Shown one piece after another: positions 1 through 10,500 of a stretch of 64,000 bases of DNA. The notes beneath the pieces are model-generated. The model had not been told where the DNA came from. It did not search any database and saw nothing but the letters and a program-made list of their open reading frames with translations. Each line of letters starts with the position of its first letter. The first letter of the stretch is position 1. The stretch comes from Bedellia somnulentella (Eukaryota > Arthropoda > Insecta > Lepidoptera > Bedelliidae). Position numbers and translations under genes: made by a program. Location of the stretch: positions 7,626,001 to 7,690,000 of the forward strand of contig OY755178.1 of assembly GCA_963576735.1 (NCBI GenBank). Reading direction: 5' to 3'.

Positions 1-1
1 G

Positions 2-676
2 TTTGCAGATGATACTGCTGTACTAGCTTCAAGTGATAGCCCAGAGCAAGCTTCAGCGACTTTGCAAAAACATCTCAACAAGATACATGATTGGATGAAG
101 AGTTGGAGGATCAAGGCTAGTGCCGCTAAATCCAATCATATCACTTTCACCCTAAGAAGGAAAGATTGTCCGGGGGTCAAATTTGGAAATGAGCACTTAC
201 CACACACAGATTCTGTAAAGTACCTAGGTTTTCACCTTGACCGGAGGCAAACCTGGAAAACACACATCCAGAAAAAACGTGATGAGTTGAACTACCGTTT
301 TAGATCTTTACAATGGCTGCTCGGCCCGCAGTCAAGACTGTCACTTAACAATAAATTGCTTATTTATAAATCCATACTAAAACCTGTTTGGACATATGGT
401 ATACAGTTGTGGGGTACGGCAAAAAACAGCAATGTTGAAATACTGCAAAGATTCCAAAACAACTCACTGAGGACCATAGCAAGAGCTCCCTGGTTTACAA
501 AAACTGAGGAAATACATACATACTTAGAAATTCCTACAGTGAAAAAGGAAGTCAAGCACCTTACAAAAGCCTACAGAGACAGGATTACAAATCATGAAAA
601 TGAATTGGCGCGGTCACTAACACAGCCAGAAATGATGCGACGCCTGAAACGAAGCCACATCTGGGATAATATATAG
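2..676 (+). mobile_element. Jockey-like non-LTR retrotransposon, 3' end of reverse transcriptase ORF (cut by window start)
   Basis: The frame is open from base 2 to the TAG at 674-676. It begins with the reverse-transcriptase catalytic box FADDTAVLASS, continues with LNKIHDWMKSWRIKASAAKS and YLGFHLDRRQTWK, and ends with the C-terminal region around LIYKSILKPVWTYGIQLWG and NSLRTIARAPWF. This order (FADD, thumb, YLG, KPVWTYG) is typical of Jockey-group LINE ORF2 proteins, which copy their own RNA at a nicked target. The endonuclease and the first part of the RT lie left of the window, so intactness cannot be judged. There is no stop or frameshift in the visible 224 codons, so the copy is not very old. 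A Jockey assignment is likely, but another related LINE clade is possible. Confidence 0.85.
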
Positions 677-962
677 TCAAAGTTAAATAGAATATAATAT
701 CAATGAAGGACAGTCTATCAATGGAGAGGCCAGTCCTGAAAGCCACGATACCGTTCAAAAGAACTGCTTATAGTCCAACGACTGATCGCATGTTGGAAAG
801 AAACAAAATAACAAAAAAAATTATATATCTACTAGAAGCTATTGGCGGAAAATTAAAGTCAGACTATACAAAATAATTTAGTAATTCATTTAATCTAGGA
901 TAAAATTTCTGCCCTACTACGTCGCTTACTTATATTTGGCGATCAGTTAAACTGCTAGCCGC
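677..962. other. LINE 3' flank, no gene
   Basis: AT-rich sequence after the LINE stop codon, probably its 3' UTR followed by host DNA. No reading frame or repeat end could be placed, and no clear poly(A) tail was seen. Confidence 0.4.
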
Positions 963-970
963 CTAATAAG
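963..970. repeat. 8-bp target-site duplication, left copy
   Basis: CTAATAAG directly precedes the left inverted end at 971. The identical octamer follows the right end at 2047-2054. Eight-base duplications are the hallmark of hAT-superfamily insertions. Confidence 0.7.
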
Positions 971-2046
971 TAGGCTTGGGTAGATCCAGCTCCGCGAGGG
1001 GATTCGAATCACCAGGTTCAGGCTCAGTTTCGGTACTGAATCCTCTTAACCGGGCCGGACCGCTTATCGAATCCGGCTCGGTTAAGAAATTCGGAACTGA
1101 ATCAAACAACCAAAAAATACCACGCTTACTTCGCGGAACGTAACAATTGCTGTTGACATTTATTTATTTATTTATTTACACAGAAATAATCTTTACAGGT
1201 ATGGCCTAATACGATTAATTCTCACATATTTTACATTCTAATTATATTATACATTCTTAGTTTTTAAATTTCTACTTTCCTTATTATCTACAAGTATAAC
1301 TATCAACTTCATAACATAAATAGCGTAGTGCTGTTTTTGTGAAGTCAGTCAGCGAACAGTGGAGAATATCGATCTCCTCATCGACCTGGTTCAATGCGGC
1401 TATAGCCCGCGTTAACGAGTTTTCTCGCAAAAGATTTGTCCATATTACATTTTTTACATGTTTTTACATGATTTTTACATGTATAGACATACATGTAAAA
1501 ATCAATTAACTCATATGTATAATGATTCTGTTTGTGTACAGGCTAGGTTCGCTAACATACAAATATCCATATGTAAAAAATAATAATAATATTTAGAAAC
1601 ATCTCAACAGCATCTTATAACAATATCTACACATAAATATATGCAAATCAGAAAGTGACACAACAAAAAACACTATCATATTTATAATATCACTATAAAC
1701 ACCATTATTTATGAAAAGATTGATAAATCTATTAAACGAAATTGGCAAACAAAGAACAAAAAAGGACAACTCTCTTTTCGTCTCTGTCTCCCGAGTTCAA
1801 ATTGTATTACATTCTTGTCTCGCTCTCACATTCAGCAAGCAAAGCAAATGTAACGGTAATAATCGAACCGATCCTGAACCTGATGCCTGAGCCTGTTGTT
1901 CGAAAACAATAAAACCGAGCCGGTGCGGAGCGGCCCGGTTAAGCGAACCTGCACCTGATAAGAAAGAGTGGGGCCGGTTAGGCCAATCAGGCTCACGCAG
2001 GGATTCGAATCATTTGAATCCACCGAGCCGGACCTACACACGGCTA
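971..2046. mobile_element. hAT-like non-autonomous DNA transposon (1076 bp)
   Basis: The left end reads TAGGCTTGGGTAGATCC. The reverse complement of the right end reads TAGCCGTGTGTAGGTCC, giving 13 matches in 17. Similarity continues inward through a GATTCGAATC core and GC-rich CCGGNTCGGTTAA-type blocks on both sides. An exact 8-bp duplication flanks the element. No transposase frame is present, so the copy must have been moved in trans by a hAT transposase. The interior is AT-rich, with a short (TTTA)n run near 1159-1179 and a cluster of ACATGT words around 1445-1500. The imperfect ends suggest an old insertion. The superfamily call rests on duplication length and end form only. Confidence 0.65.
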
Positions 2047-2054
2047 CTAATAAG
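2047..2054. repeat. 8-bp target-site duplication, right copy
   Basis: CTAATAAG, identical to 963-970, on the far side of the hAT-like element. Confidence 0.7.
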
Positions 2055-2127
2055 TAAGAACACTTTACAATACCGCTTACATCCAGCCGACTATTTACTT
2101 GTTTAAATGACTACTATATTCATGAAA

Positions 2128-2212
2128 GCTGTGTAGTGACGGCTTAGAATAGTACTACCCTATTTCTACCTGTGGGTGGTCGTAAGATGCGACTAAGGGT
2201 ATTGGGTATTTT
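2128..2212 (+). mobile_element. Family-A SINE, 5' fragment
   Basis: Carries the family head (GTGTAGTGnCGGCTTAGAATAG, then CACTACCCnATTTCT) and the middle block GACTAAGGGTATTGGG, then stops. This is the commonest repeat of the window. Full copies lie at 21076-21320 (reverse) and 30917-31160 (forward). Confidence 0.75.
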
Positions 2213-3349
2213 AAACTAATTGAACATCCGCGTTAGTATCTGCATTTGGGGCAAAGAATTACAACTGAAAATTTATTTCAGTTTGTTTTTCGCACTGACA
2301 GTCTATTTTTCTTCGGTTCCTGAGATTTTTAATAACAACTACTTGGTAAACAGCTAAACTTTTGGGAAATAACACTAATTATACTTTCAAATAAATCAAA
2401 TAAATATATACGGACATATTATACCTACGCAGATCAAGTTATGTCCCAAACTAAGTATAACTTGTATTATGGGATACTAACTCAACGATATATTTAGTAT
2501 TATATATAATACACATATAAATAACATCCAAGACTAAGAAACAATCATTTATGCTCATCACATAAATGTTTCCCTCAGGTCCATATTGGCTCACATAAAA
2601 TTCTTAATCATATTTGTCGTCTTTCTACCGATTTCTGTTCAGAATAATCACTCTTCATAATTTTATTTTTATTTAGAATTCATACCAGTCAGTGATCATA
2701 ATTTTGGTATTAATACTGTTACAACCAAGAATCTTTTTAAAACTATTTTTTTTTCAAGATCTTTTTTCTTCATAACATTCAATGGTCAAACTGTTTTTAT
2801 TAATTATATCGTTACTACGATAAACAAGCAAGCATGCATAAAATATGCATTAGTCATGCATTTAAGGTGCTCGCTCCGCTGCGCTCCGCTGCGCTTCGCT
2901 CGCTCGTTTTATACATAATCTAACCTAACCTAACTAAATGTAACCTAACTTTTCTTTGCTTCCGACCCACCCGAGCAGGGGCGCAACCCCCTGCACTCCC
3001 TTTACATGCAACCAAGCAAGCAAGCATGCAAACAAGCAAGCAAATATAGATAAAAACACATATCATTGTTTTTATTTTTAATATTAGACTAAAAACCATT
3101 TATGAATATTATAGTTATTTATTGAAATTATTAGATTGTCGGTCATTAGTAGAAACAAACACATTAAAACAAATATTATTAAATACATAATTTGTGATAT
3201 TATGAATTTCGATGATTATATTTTTCAGTATTTATGACTTGATTTTTTTATGAAGACTGATCATTATGATTTTAAATGGTATGTGAAATATTTTCGCACC
3301 TTCGATGATAGGAGTTAAAAAGTTATGTAAGAAAAAGCGCACCCGTTTT
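2213..3349. other. AT-rich gene-free stretch with one GC-rich cluster
   Basis: No coding frame was recognised. At about 2868-2912 there is a cluster of near-repeats of GCTCCGCTGCG and GCTTCGCTCGC, followed by CTAACCTAACCTAAC. Copies of AAGCAAGCATGCA at about 2826 and 3017 flank the cluster, which suggests one mobile unit. I cannot classify it. Confidence 0.4.
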
Positions 3350-3421
3350 CCTCAGCGGAGATCGAACCCGCAACCTCCGGACTGAGAAGCTAGTCACCTA
3401 TCCACTCGGCCACGGCTGTCG
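3350..3421 (-). mobile_element. tRNA-derived SINE head (serine/leucine-tRNA-like)
   Basis: On the minus strand there is an A box in TGGCCGAGTGG and a B box in GGTTGCGGGTTCGATC at normal spacing. That is the internal RNA polymerase III promoter of a class II tRNA. The T stem (GCGGG/TCCGC) can form but the acceptor stem does not pair, so this is a SINE promoter or a dead tRNA, not a working tRNA gene. The sequence running away from it is AT-rich. Confidence 0.6.
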
Positions 3422-4619
3422 TCACTTATTATTATCTTCATACCAATGCGTCATCGAAAACTTTTGAGTAAAATAAACACGTAACACCACCTTTTTCCGA
3501 AACCGATTTTATCTTTTATACAAATATATAGCAGTGCTGTCTATGTAGAATTTAAAGATAGCCATGTAGGTAAATATCAATGTTGCACATACAAAGCTTT
3601 GTCACAGCCTAAAGACCATTTTTTCTATTATTTATGTTCACGGAATAACAGTAAAATTCCAATAAAAAAAAACCTTCACTAACGGCACGTGTCTGTACAT
3701 CTAAATTACGCAAAAGTACAACAACTAATGGATTCTCTAAAAACTATGTAACAAATGAATCAACAAATATTTTTAGAATTTCAATGTCTTTAAAATGATA
3801 AGATCCGTTTAAACGATAAGACTACCAAGTAAAAATAAGATACTGAAGTTTATATTCTAAGATGTACACAAATATTCTTTTATCTCTGTTACCAGAATTA
3901 GTGGTTATAGCTTCAATGTTTTTTAAAAGTAAAACATATGAAAAAAAAAAGTAAATATAAAAAATCCGTACGTACCTTTCTCCTATCACTAAAATCAAGA
4001 AATCAAGAAGCGAAGCAAAGTAACACCAAAATAACAATTCATATTCACGATCGTCGACCTACGAATTTGAACAAACTATGAATGTTTCAGAAAAGCATAT
4101 CGGATAAATATGATAAATATTGATAACAACGATAAAGTGGATAAGGAGAAGTGGAATATTGAGTAATTATTTTAATTAACAATTTATAGCCCATATATTT
4201 CTTTAACTGGGTATGTTCTGCAATGTAACGGTTAGAGAATGAACCTCACGACTGAGGTATCGAATTAGATTTCAGGGGTGTTCAGTTCACCCACAGCTAA
4301 GATTCTGAAAAATTTCATTTGTATTTGCTAAGAGTTTCGCAAACTTAAGCCCAAATTGTTATTGTGTTATGAAGCCGTCGGTCCCGGCTACTATCGCGCT
4401 TGTTAATATCTAGAAACCCGCTCTAGGGCTCTAAGACAGGGAAGTAGACTATGGCAAAATTAATTAAAAAATTATCCCTATTCGGACAGGCTCGAGACCC
4501 TCAATCGGTACATATATTATTACCAACGTATTGTTTTATTTACCGGTGTGGGCATGTAAAGATACTGTAACGAAAGGATTCCCCGTAGGCATAAGTAAGA
4601 TCAAATTTCACTTCTAGCA

Positions 4620-4675
4620 AACTTATTTTAGAATAAAAGGGTATCAGGGTAACTTATTTTAGAATAAAAGGGTAT
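4620..4675. repeat. Tandem duplication, period 31 bp
   Basis: A 25-bp word (starts AACTTATTTTAG, ends AAAAGGGTAT) occurs at 4620-4644 and again at 4651-4675, with CAGGGT between. The two copies are identical. Confidence 0.85.
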
Positions 4676-4689
4676 AAGGCTTTCAGTGA

Positions 4690-4780
4690 CTGTTGGCGAT
4701 GTGGCTGGAGACCTATCCCCAATGACCCTTCCTTTATTTTACGATCTATTTCACAGTGAACTTACAAAAGTGGCCGAAGT
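4690..4780 (+). mobile_element. Family-A SINE, internal fragment
   Basis: Contains a diverged GGCGATGTGGCTGGAGACC and the later ACAAAAGTGGCCGAAG, the middle and 3' part of the family. It directly follows the 31-bp duplication. Confidence 0.65.
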
Positions 4781-5179
4781 AGTTTTAATTGTTATACTGT
4801 GACTACCTTTTTAGATATTATGTATGTAAGTAAAATTTTACTTATTATTCAAGATCGTCAATATCTGAACATCATGCGGCAAAAATACAATATTCAAAAG
4901 TATTACTCCCTCAGTCACACCTATGCCCGTCTTCGTAAACAACGACTAAGAACATACTATGAAAGTAAGAAACAGGTGAATAAATCAAAATGTTGAGTAA
5001 AGCAAGTAGAAAATCCATAGCGTGGCGGGGTTAGGTCATCGATTCTCTTTGAAACCATAGCGGTCGATATTTTTTTTCTATAATTACTCCTATTATGTGG
5101 TTAATTAATTTATGACAAGTTTCGCTGCGTAGAATATATTATTTGGTTCAATATTGGGATACATCATTAAATGACTCTT

Positions 5180-6045
5180 ACACGCTACTAAATGAGGGTG
5201 AATATGGATAAAACCAGAACCATGGCTTGACACAGGAAGAAGTGACAGAATGCGTAATAGCGATTAAAGTAAAGTAAAGGTAAAACATTTATTTGGCACA
5301 ATTTACTTAATCGATTGATTGTAAGAAAGTGGAACAAGTGAAAGAGTTTGTAAATCAAGAAGTTTGTTTATTACGGGTGGAAAATGCAGGAAGACATTGA
5401 AAGAAGAATAAAAAAAGCTAACGGGATAGATAGAGCTGTGAATAGCTTAATTTGAAGTCAGGCAATGCATGATACTGGTCTAGTTCTTACGCTTTGTACG
5501 GTGGGAAATAGTTTTCACAGAAGAAGCATGAAATGAAAATGCTGTAGCAATGGAACATAGATTGTGTATGCAATACTTATATATCTATGGGATGGAAAGT
5601 ATGCTGAAGCCGTCAAAAGAAGAGTGAAACATGGTAATGCGGTAAATGGAGATATGAATAGTCTAATGGCCAATCAGTTGGTGTCTGAAAAGACAGAAGA
5701 AGTATGAGAGAGGGTAAATGCAGTAGAGGTCCTCTAGAAAAAAATGTTGTGTGACAGATGATCGAAAAAGTAATGTTGAGATGGTTTGGGTACATGTAGA
5801 GGATGTATACAAGTAAACTGGTTATAGATATATAAAGAGCCAGTGGTCGTCACAAGAGGACGACCACGGAGGTAACAATTACATCGATCGAATAGAGAAT
5901 GTGCTAAAAAAGGCAGAGGTCCGATGAGAAGAATAAAAATAGATGCATGACCAGATTCATGAGTGAAGAAAGTGGTGAACGGTAGTCTCTATCTATTGTA
6001 TAAGAACTCATGACTTGAATATGTTATAAATGTATGTATGTGCAT
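5180..6045 (+). mobile_element. Decayed RTE-type LINE, C-terminal ORF and 3' tail
   Basis: Broken frames on the plus strand still show pieces of an RTE-clade ORF2 C-terminus: a LRWFGYM-like block near 5775, a GRPRR block near 5860 and an IENVLKKAEV-like block near 5890. The 3' end (GGTAGTCTC near 5982, then (ATGT)n near 6030) matches the short RTE tails at 51088, 61745 and elsewhere. Many stops and frameshifts are present, so it encodes nothing. It is useful as the longest visible member of the LINE family whose tail the family-A SINE shares. Confidence 0.65.
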
Positions 6046-6644
6046 AATAGCAAATAGGGGAAAATTTACGCCGTGCAAAGTGAAATGAAAAACTTGTATT
6101 TAAGTATAAAAAACAAAAATACATAACCAGTCAATCCACAAATCAATATGATTCAAATCGCCCAACTCATTTAGTTACGTCGCGGTCAAGGCTACTACCG
6201 GACTACCAATAGTGAGTTTTGACTGATGCAACAGTAATTCAGTGACCAATCATAACAAAAATACTTCTGTAGATGCTAAACTCTGAAACGTATGAGTAAT
6301 TGAAGTAACTAAATGGTATATTTATTTAGTATTTTAGCACCCAACCGGAAGCTAAACATGACAGTGCGAGCTATCATATCAGTGAAACGTTATCGATCGA
6401 CGCACACTCATGCTGTGACTAATAATATTACTAAACACTTGATCGTTCACATAGCTTCAAGGGCTAGTATTAAAGTTAATAAGATGATAGTACTAAGCAC
6501 GTTAAAACATATGTTTGTTTCCCGTGCAAGAGTACTTACATATGGCTATCAATGACAAAAGACGGGTAGCCAGAGTAACTGCGTTAGAAATTCCGAAGTT
6601 ATCTTTATTTCATGCGGGGAAAAGATTGTAAATTACAGTACGTT
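6046..6644. other. Gene-free stretch
   Basis: AT-rich. The frame at 6313-6555 (80 codons) has no recognisable motif and biased low-complexity composition. Nothing is supported here. Confidence 0.4.
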
Positions 6645-6755
6645 TGGGGATGTCTCCATTTACCTCACCCAAAAATGCCTTAAAGAGACCCAAAACCCAT
6701 ATTCCCTTTTTACGGCCAGATCGGCAAGAAATCGGTTAGTGCTATTCTAGCAAGA
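6645..6755 (-). mobile_element. Family-A SINE, diverged reverse copy
   Basis: Reverse-orientation match to the central block (GATG-TCTCC, then CACCCAAAAATGCCTTAAAG) and the head (GTTAGTGCTATTCTAGC). Identity is clearly lower than in other copies. Confidence 0.55.
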
Positions 6756-6879
6756 TTGTTTTGCGTTATCAACCAGTTCAGTAAGATGCCAAGGTAGAAC
6801 TAGATAGCAGTGTCACAGTAAAAAAAAAGCTGGCTCCTTCGTCACTTCAATATAATATTTGAACGCCTACTTTAGGCTT

Positions 6880-7180
6880 ATGCAAACAGCGCCGCGCTAC
6901 TGACTTTCAGGAGGCCTATGTCAATGGCGGCGAAGGAGGTACTAATTTCAAGATCGATTTCATGACTATCCGCGATAATCAACCCCTTAGCATGAGCCAT
7001 ATCACGCGAGAAGCGAGCTACAGACAGATTTTGTATTAACAATAATCTGCCAGTTTTTCACTTCTCAAGTCATACGCGCTCACAAGCCTACGTAGCAATA
7101 TTATCCGCGACTGGCCTCTGAGGTCTTTACCTCGCGGTCATCGGGTAGCAATCAGAAGGTCTCTCCAATTCCCGGGCGTG
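6880..7180. other. GC-richer island of unknown origin
   Basis: About 300 bp with higher GC than its surroundings. On the minus strand it holds a short frame that starts MAHAKGLIIADSHE and ends ISTSFAAIDIGLLKVSSA, about 40 codons, with the frame still open upstream. I do not recognise it. It may be a remnant of a transposon ORF. No splice context supports a host exon. Confidence 0.25.
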
Positions 7181-7391
7181 AACACTTACAAGTTAAACTA
7201 ATGAGATATTATTTTTTGTTGAATTAATAAGGTATTCAAGTTTGGTTAATATAGCTATCTATGATGTAGTACTACTAGACCCTTTGATCCATCTTTTAGC
7301 AAATTTTGCACAACGCCAAAGGATTATCAGATAGTTCAAACGGTGAGATAATTTTAAATAAAAATAATAATTTACCATTGTGTAATAATGT

Positions 7392-7465
7392 CGTATAGTG
7401 TCGGCTTAGAATAGCACTACCCCATTTCTTCCCATGTGTGTTAGTAAGAGGCGACTACACGGCAT
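7392..7465 (+). mobile_element. Family-A SINE, head fragment
   Basis: Carries TAGTGTCGGCTTAGAATAG and CACTACCCCATTTCTTCCC, then AGAGGCGACTACACGGC. It lies just beyond the 3' end of mRpS7. Confidence 0.75.
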
Positions 7466-7579
7466 AAATATAATGAAATAAAAATAGATAAATATTTTAG
7501 AAGTTTATTTTGTTACATGTAAAAACTAAACAATGTTGTTGCTAACTATTCGATACTATAATCTTAATTAAAACTATAA

Positions 7580-10500
7580 CTATTGCCATCTATAATGGGC
7601 ATATGCTCTGTTGGCTTCACACTGTCTATGCAAATCTTGTTTTCTCTTAACGACTTTTCCAGTATTGTTCGCCGCATCGAGCAATTCCCATGCAAATTGT
7701 TCAGGAAAATGTACCGTCCTCTCTTTGTCATTCGCTGCATCTAGTAGCCATTTAATTGATAGAAATAGTGAACGGTTCTTTGTTATAGGACCAGGTACCT
7801 GTAAGTAAAATATAAAATTTCAATTTCATTCAAAAACACATTTCAGTTTTTTTTTATTTATATCCTAGTGTTCCGCCCCAGATCCTTCGTACGAGATGCA
7901 TAAAAAGTAAAATGAACTTTTTTGTGTTCTTTCTTTAAGGATGGTTTAAAATATATTTTACTTAAGTTCCCCACATATCAACCTTAAGTATTTGCACCTT
8001 ACTGTAGAAGTATTACTAAGATACGACTATCCCATAGCAGGTGTAGCTAAATCTTAACAGTTTAACAATCAGTAAGACCTCAGCCACTTCTGGATCTTAA
8101 GGTGCTAAACAGAAAGACATTCTTATATTTTACTAATTAAAATGCACATTGAAACTTCATTATTACCTGATAAGTAATGCCACCGCGTTTGATTGGTGTG
8201 AGTTGCAGCAAAGGCTTGCAGTTCTCCACAGCTTTGTACAATATCACCTTTGGGTCTAGTTCTATTTTCGCCTTAGCCTCCTCCGTCGTGGCAAGATGGT
8301 ATCTCTCGATCTGTTTGCATTTTATATTTGCAAATGCTTTCTCCACGAGACTACGGGCCAGCTGTTTCTTTCCCATTTCCATTACATGGTTGATGACTTT
8401 GCTAAAAAATTCATTGGCAAATATTAGCTTATAAACAAATTTGCTATAATACTACAGACTACATAATATGATATTGCCCAATGGTTGTTACAGTTTAAGA
8501 GCTGCCTGTAACTGGTCTAACTTTAGTTAGCCAGTGACACTGGCATTAAGAGTCAATTAAGAACTAGATAACAACGATTTTTAGAATATATAAGTAAGTA
8601 TATAACAATATGAAGTAAGAAAAGAAAGTCAGTATGTAATGCAATGATGTTACTCTTAGTATGTTGTGAGATACTCACTTTTAGCCTATAGTGGAGCGCC
8701 CGGGGGTTTTGACCTCGGATCTCATAGGGATTGAATGAATTTCCATGTAACCAACAGGATTTGGTTTTGTATGCTCTAAATCGTAACTTCTACCAATATT
8801 ATATTGTGCAATTAATTTTTTCATTGTTTAAACAAAAAAATATGAAAAAATAATATATTGGAGCAAAATAAAAATAATATGCGAAAAATTTGGTTCATCT
8901 TCTGGTACAAATGTAATAAATCTTGGAGAAATAGTGAAAATGAGTAGAGGGATAACAACTTTGAGAGCTGCTTCAAGTGAGCGACAGGATGGTTTGTTAG
9001 CTCACTTACAAGCTGAATTTGTGTACGCTCATTCAGGTTGTCGTGTAAAATATATTCACCAAAAATATATTGATGCCTATAAAAAGGAAAAGATTACTGC
9101 ATCGTCTTCTCCAAAAAAAAACTCCGGAGTTCCATTCATTCGTCTCACTTCGATTAGGAAAATAACTGTTTCATTTGTGGACAAGAAGCTAATCCAACAA
9201 AAGAAGCCAAATTGAATAAGAATAGGAGACGAATAATTTCATATGTAAATACTCTAACTTTGAGCGATGACGTCCGAAAAATAGAGAAATGCATAAAAGA
9301 ATTTTGAATGTAATAGATTTACAAGCACTTGAAGCATAATATCACAAGGATTGTTTAAAATCGCTTCTTAAATCCGTGGAGCAAAAAGATGTTGAGAGCA
9401 AAATGAATCCATTACTTTTGAAAATAGACGCATCAATGGAAGAAATATTTAAGTACATCGAAGAAAATGAAGACTGCCAGTTTACGATGCAACAGCTCAA
9501 AAGTACAATAACAACTGATCATGTCCCGGATGAAAAAACTATTCGAAAGCGATTAATAGATCGCTACCATGATGATATCATTATATCATGCAAATTTGGA
9601 TCAACCACAATTATTTGTTTAAAAAAAATGAATAATGATATATTGACCCAGTTTACAATTGGTACAATATGTGACAATAAAAAAGAAGAGGAATTTGATT
9701 AACATCAGTGAAATTGGAGATGATATTTGAAAAAATGTAGATAGAATTAAAGATGATATTTAAAAAAATAGTTTTTTTTTGTAAAATATTTTTTTTCTTT
9801 TAAATAGTCATAATTTCCTTGTTTTTAATAAAATTAATTCGATTATACTTTTATGCTATAATAACACACTCGGCACCCTTATAGGTATTCCGTTACCATC
9901 AAGTTCCATCACCGACATACACAGAGTCGCTCACAACCAGACAACGACGCGGCCAAAGAACATCATTGTGCACCTAGCAACCCGCCATCTACGTAACGAT
10001 GTCATAGCGGCTTGTAGAGCACGTCGAGAACTTACTGTTGGACAATTGTTTAGCTCAGCGGGAACATCCACACCCAGCAACAAAAATGACAAATCAAAAA
10101 TCTATATCAATGAGCACCTTACATTGAAGCGTAAGATTCTGTATTCCAAAGTCCGTTCTATAGCTAAAGAAAAGAAAATCAAGTTTGTATGGGTGAAAAA
10201 CTCCGCAATCTTAACAAGAAAGGATGACACGACATCAATTATTGCCATACGCTGTGAGGAGGATCTAAAAAAACTGTGACTATTGCAATTTGTTATCATA
10301 TGTTACTTTATTTACATACACACAACATATTTACACCTACTCGAATACACCTTAATAACACTATTTACAACAATCTTCTACGTCATATTTTACATTATAC
10401 ATAATTTATATATTATTTTATCCATTTTTTGGTATCTCTCAGTAAATTTTCGTATAGTTGGTTCTTTTTGTGTCAGTATAAACTATGAAGTATCCATAGG

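Noticed and set aside
2919..2954. CCTAA units resembling the insect telomere repeat
   Set aside because: Only two or three perfect units occur, with no array. Chance or transposon sequence is more likely than an interstitial telomere.
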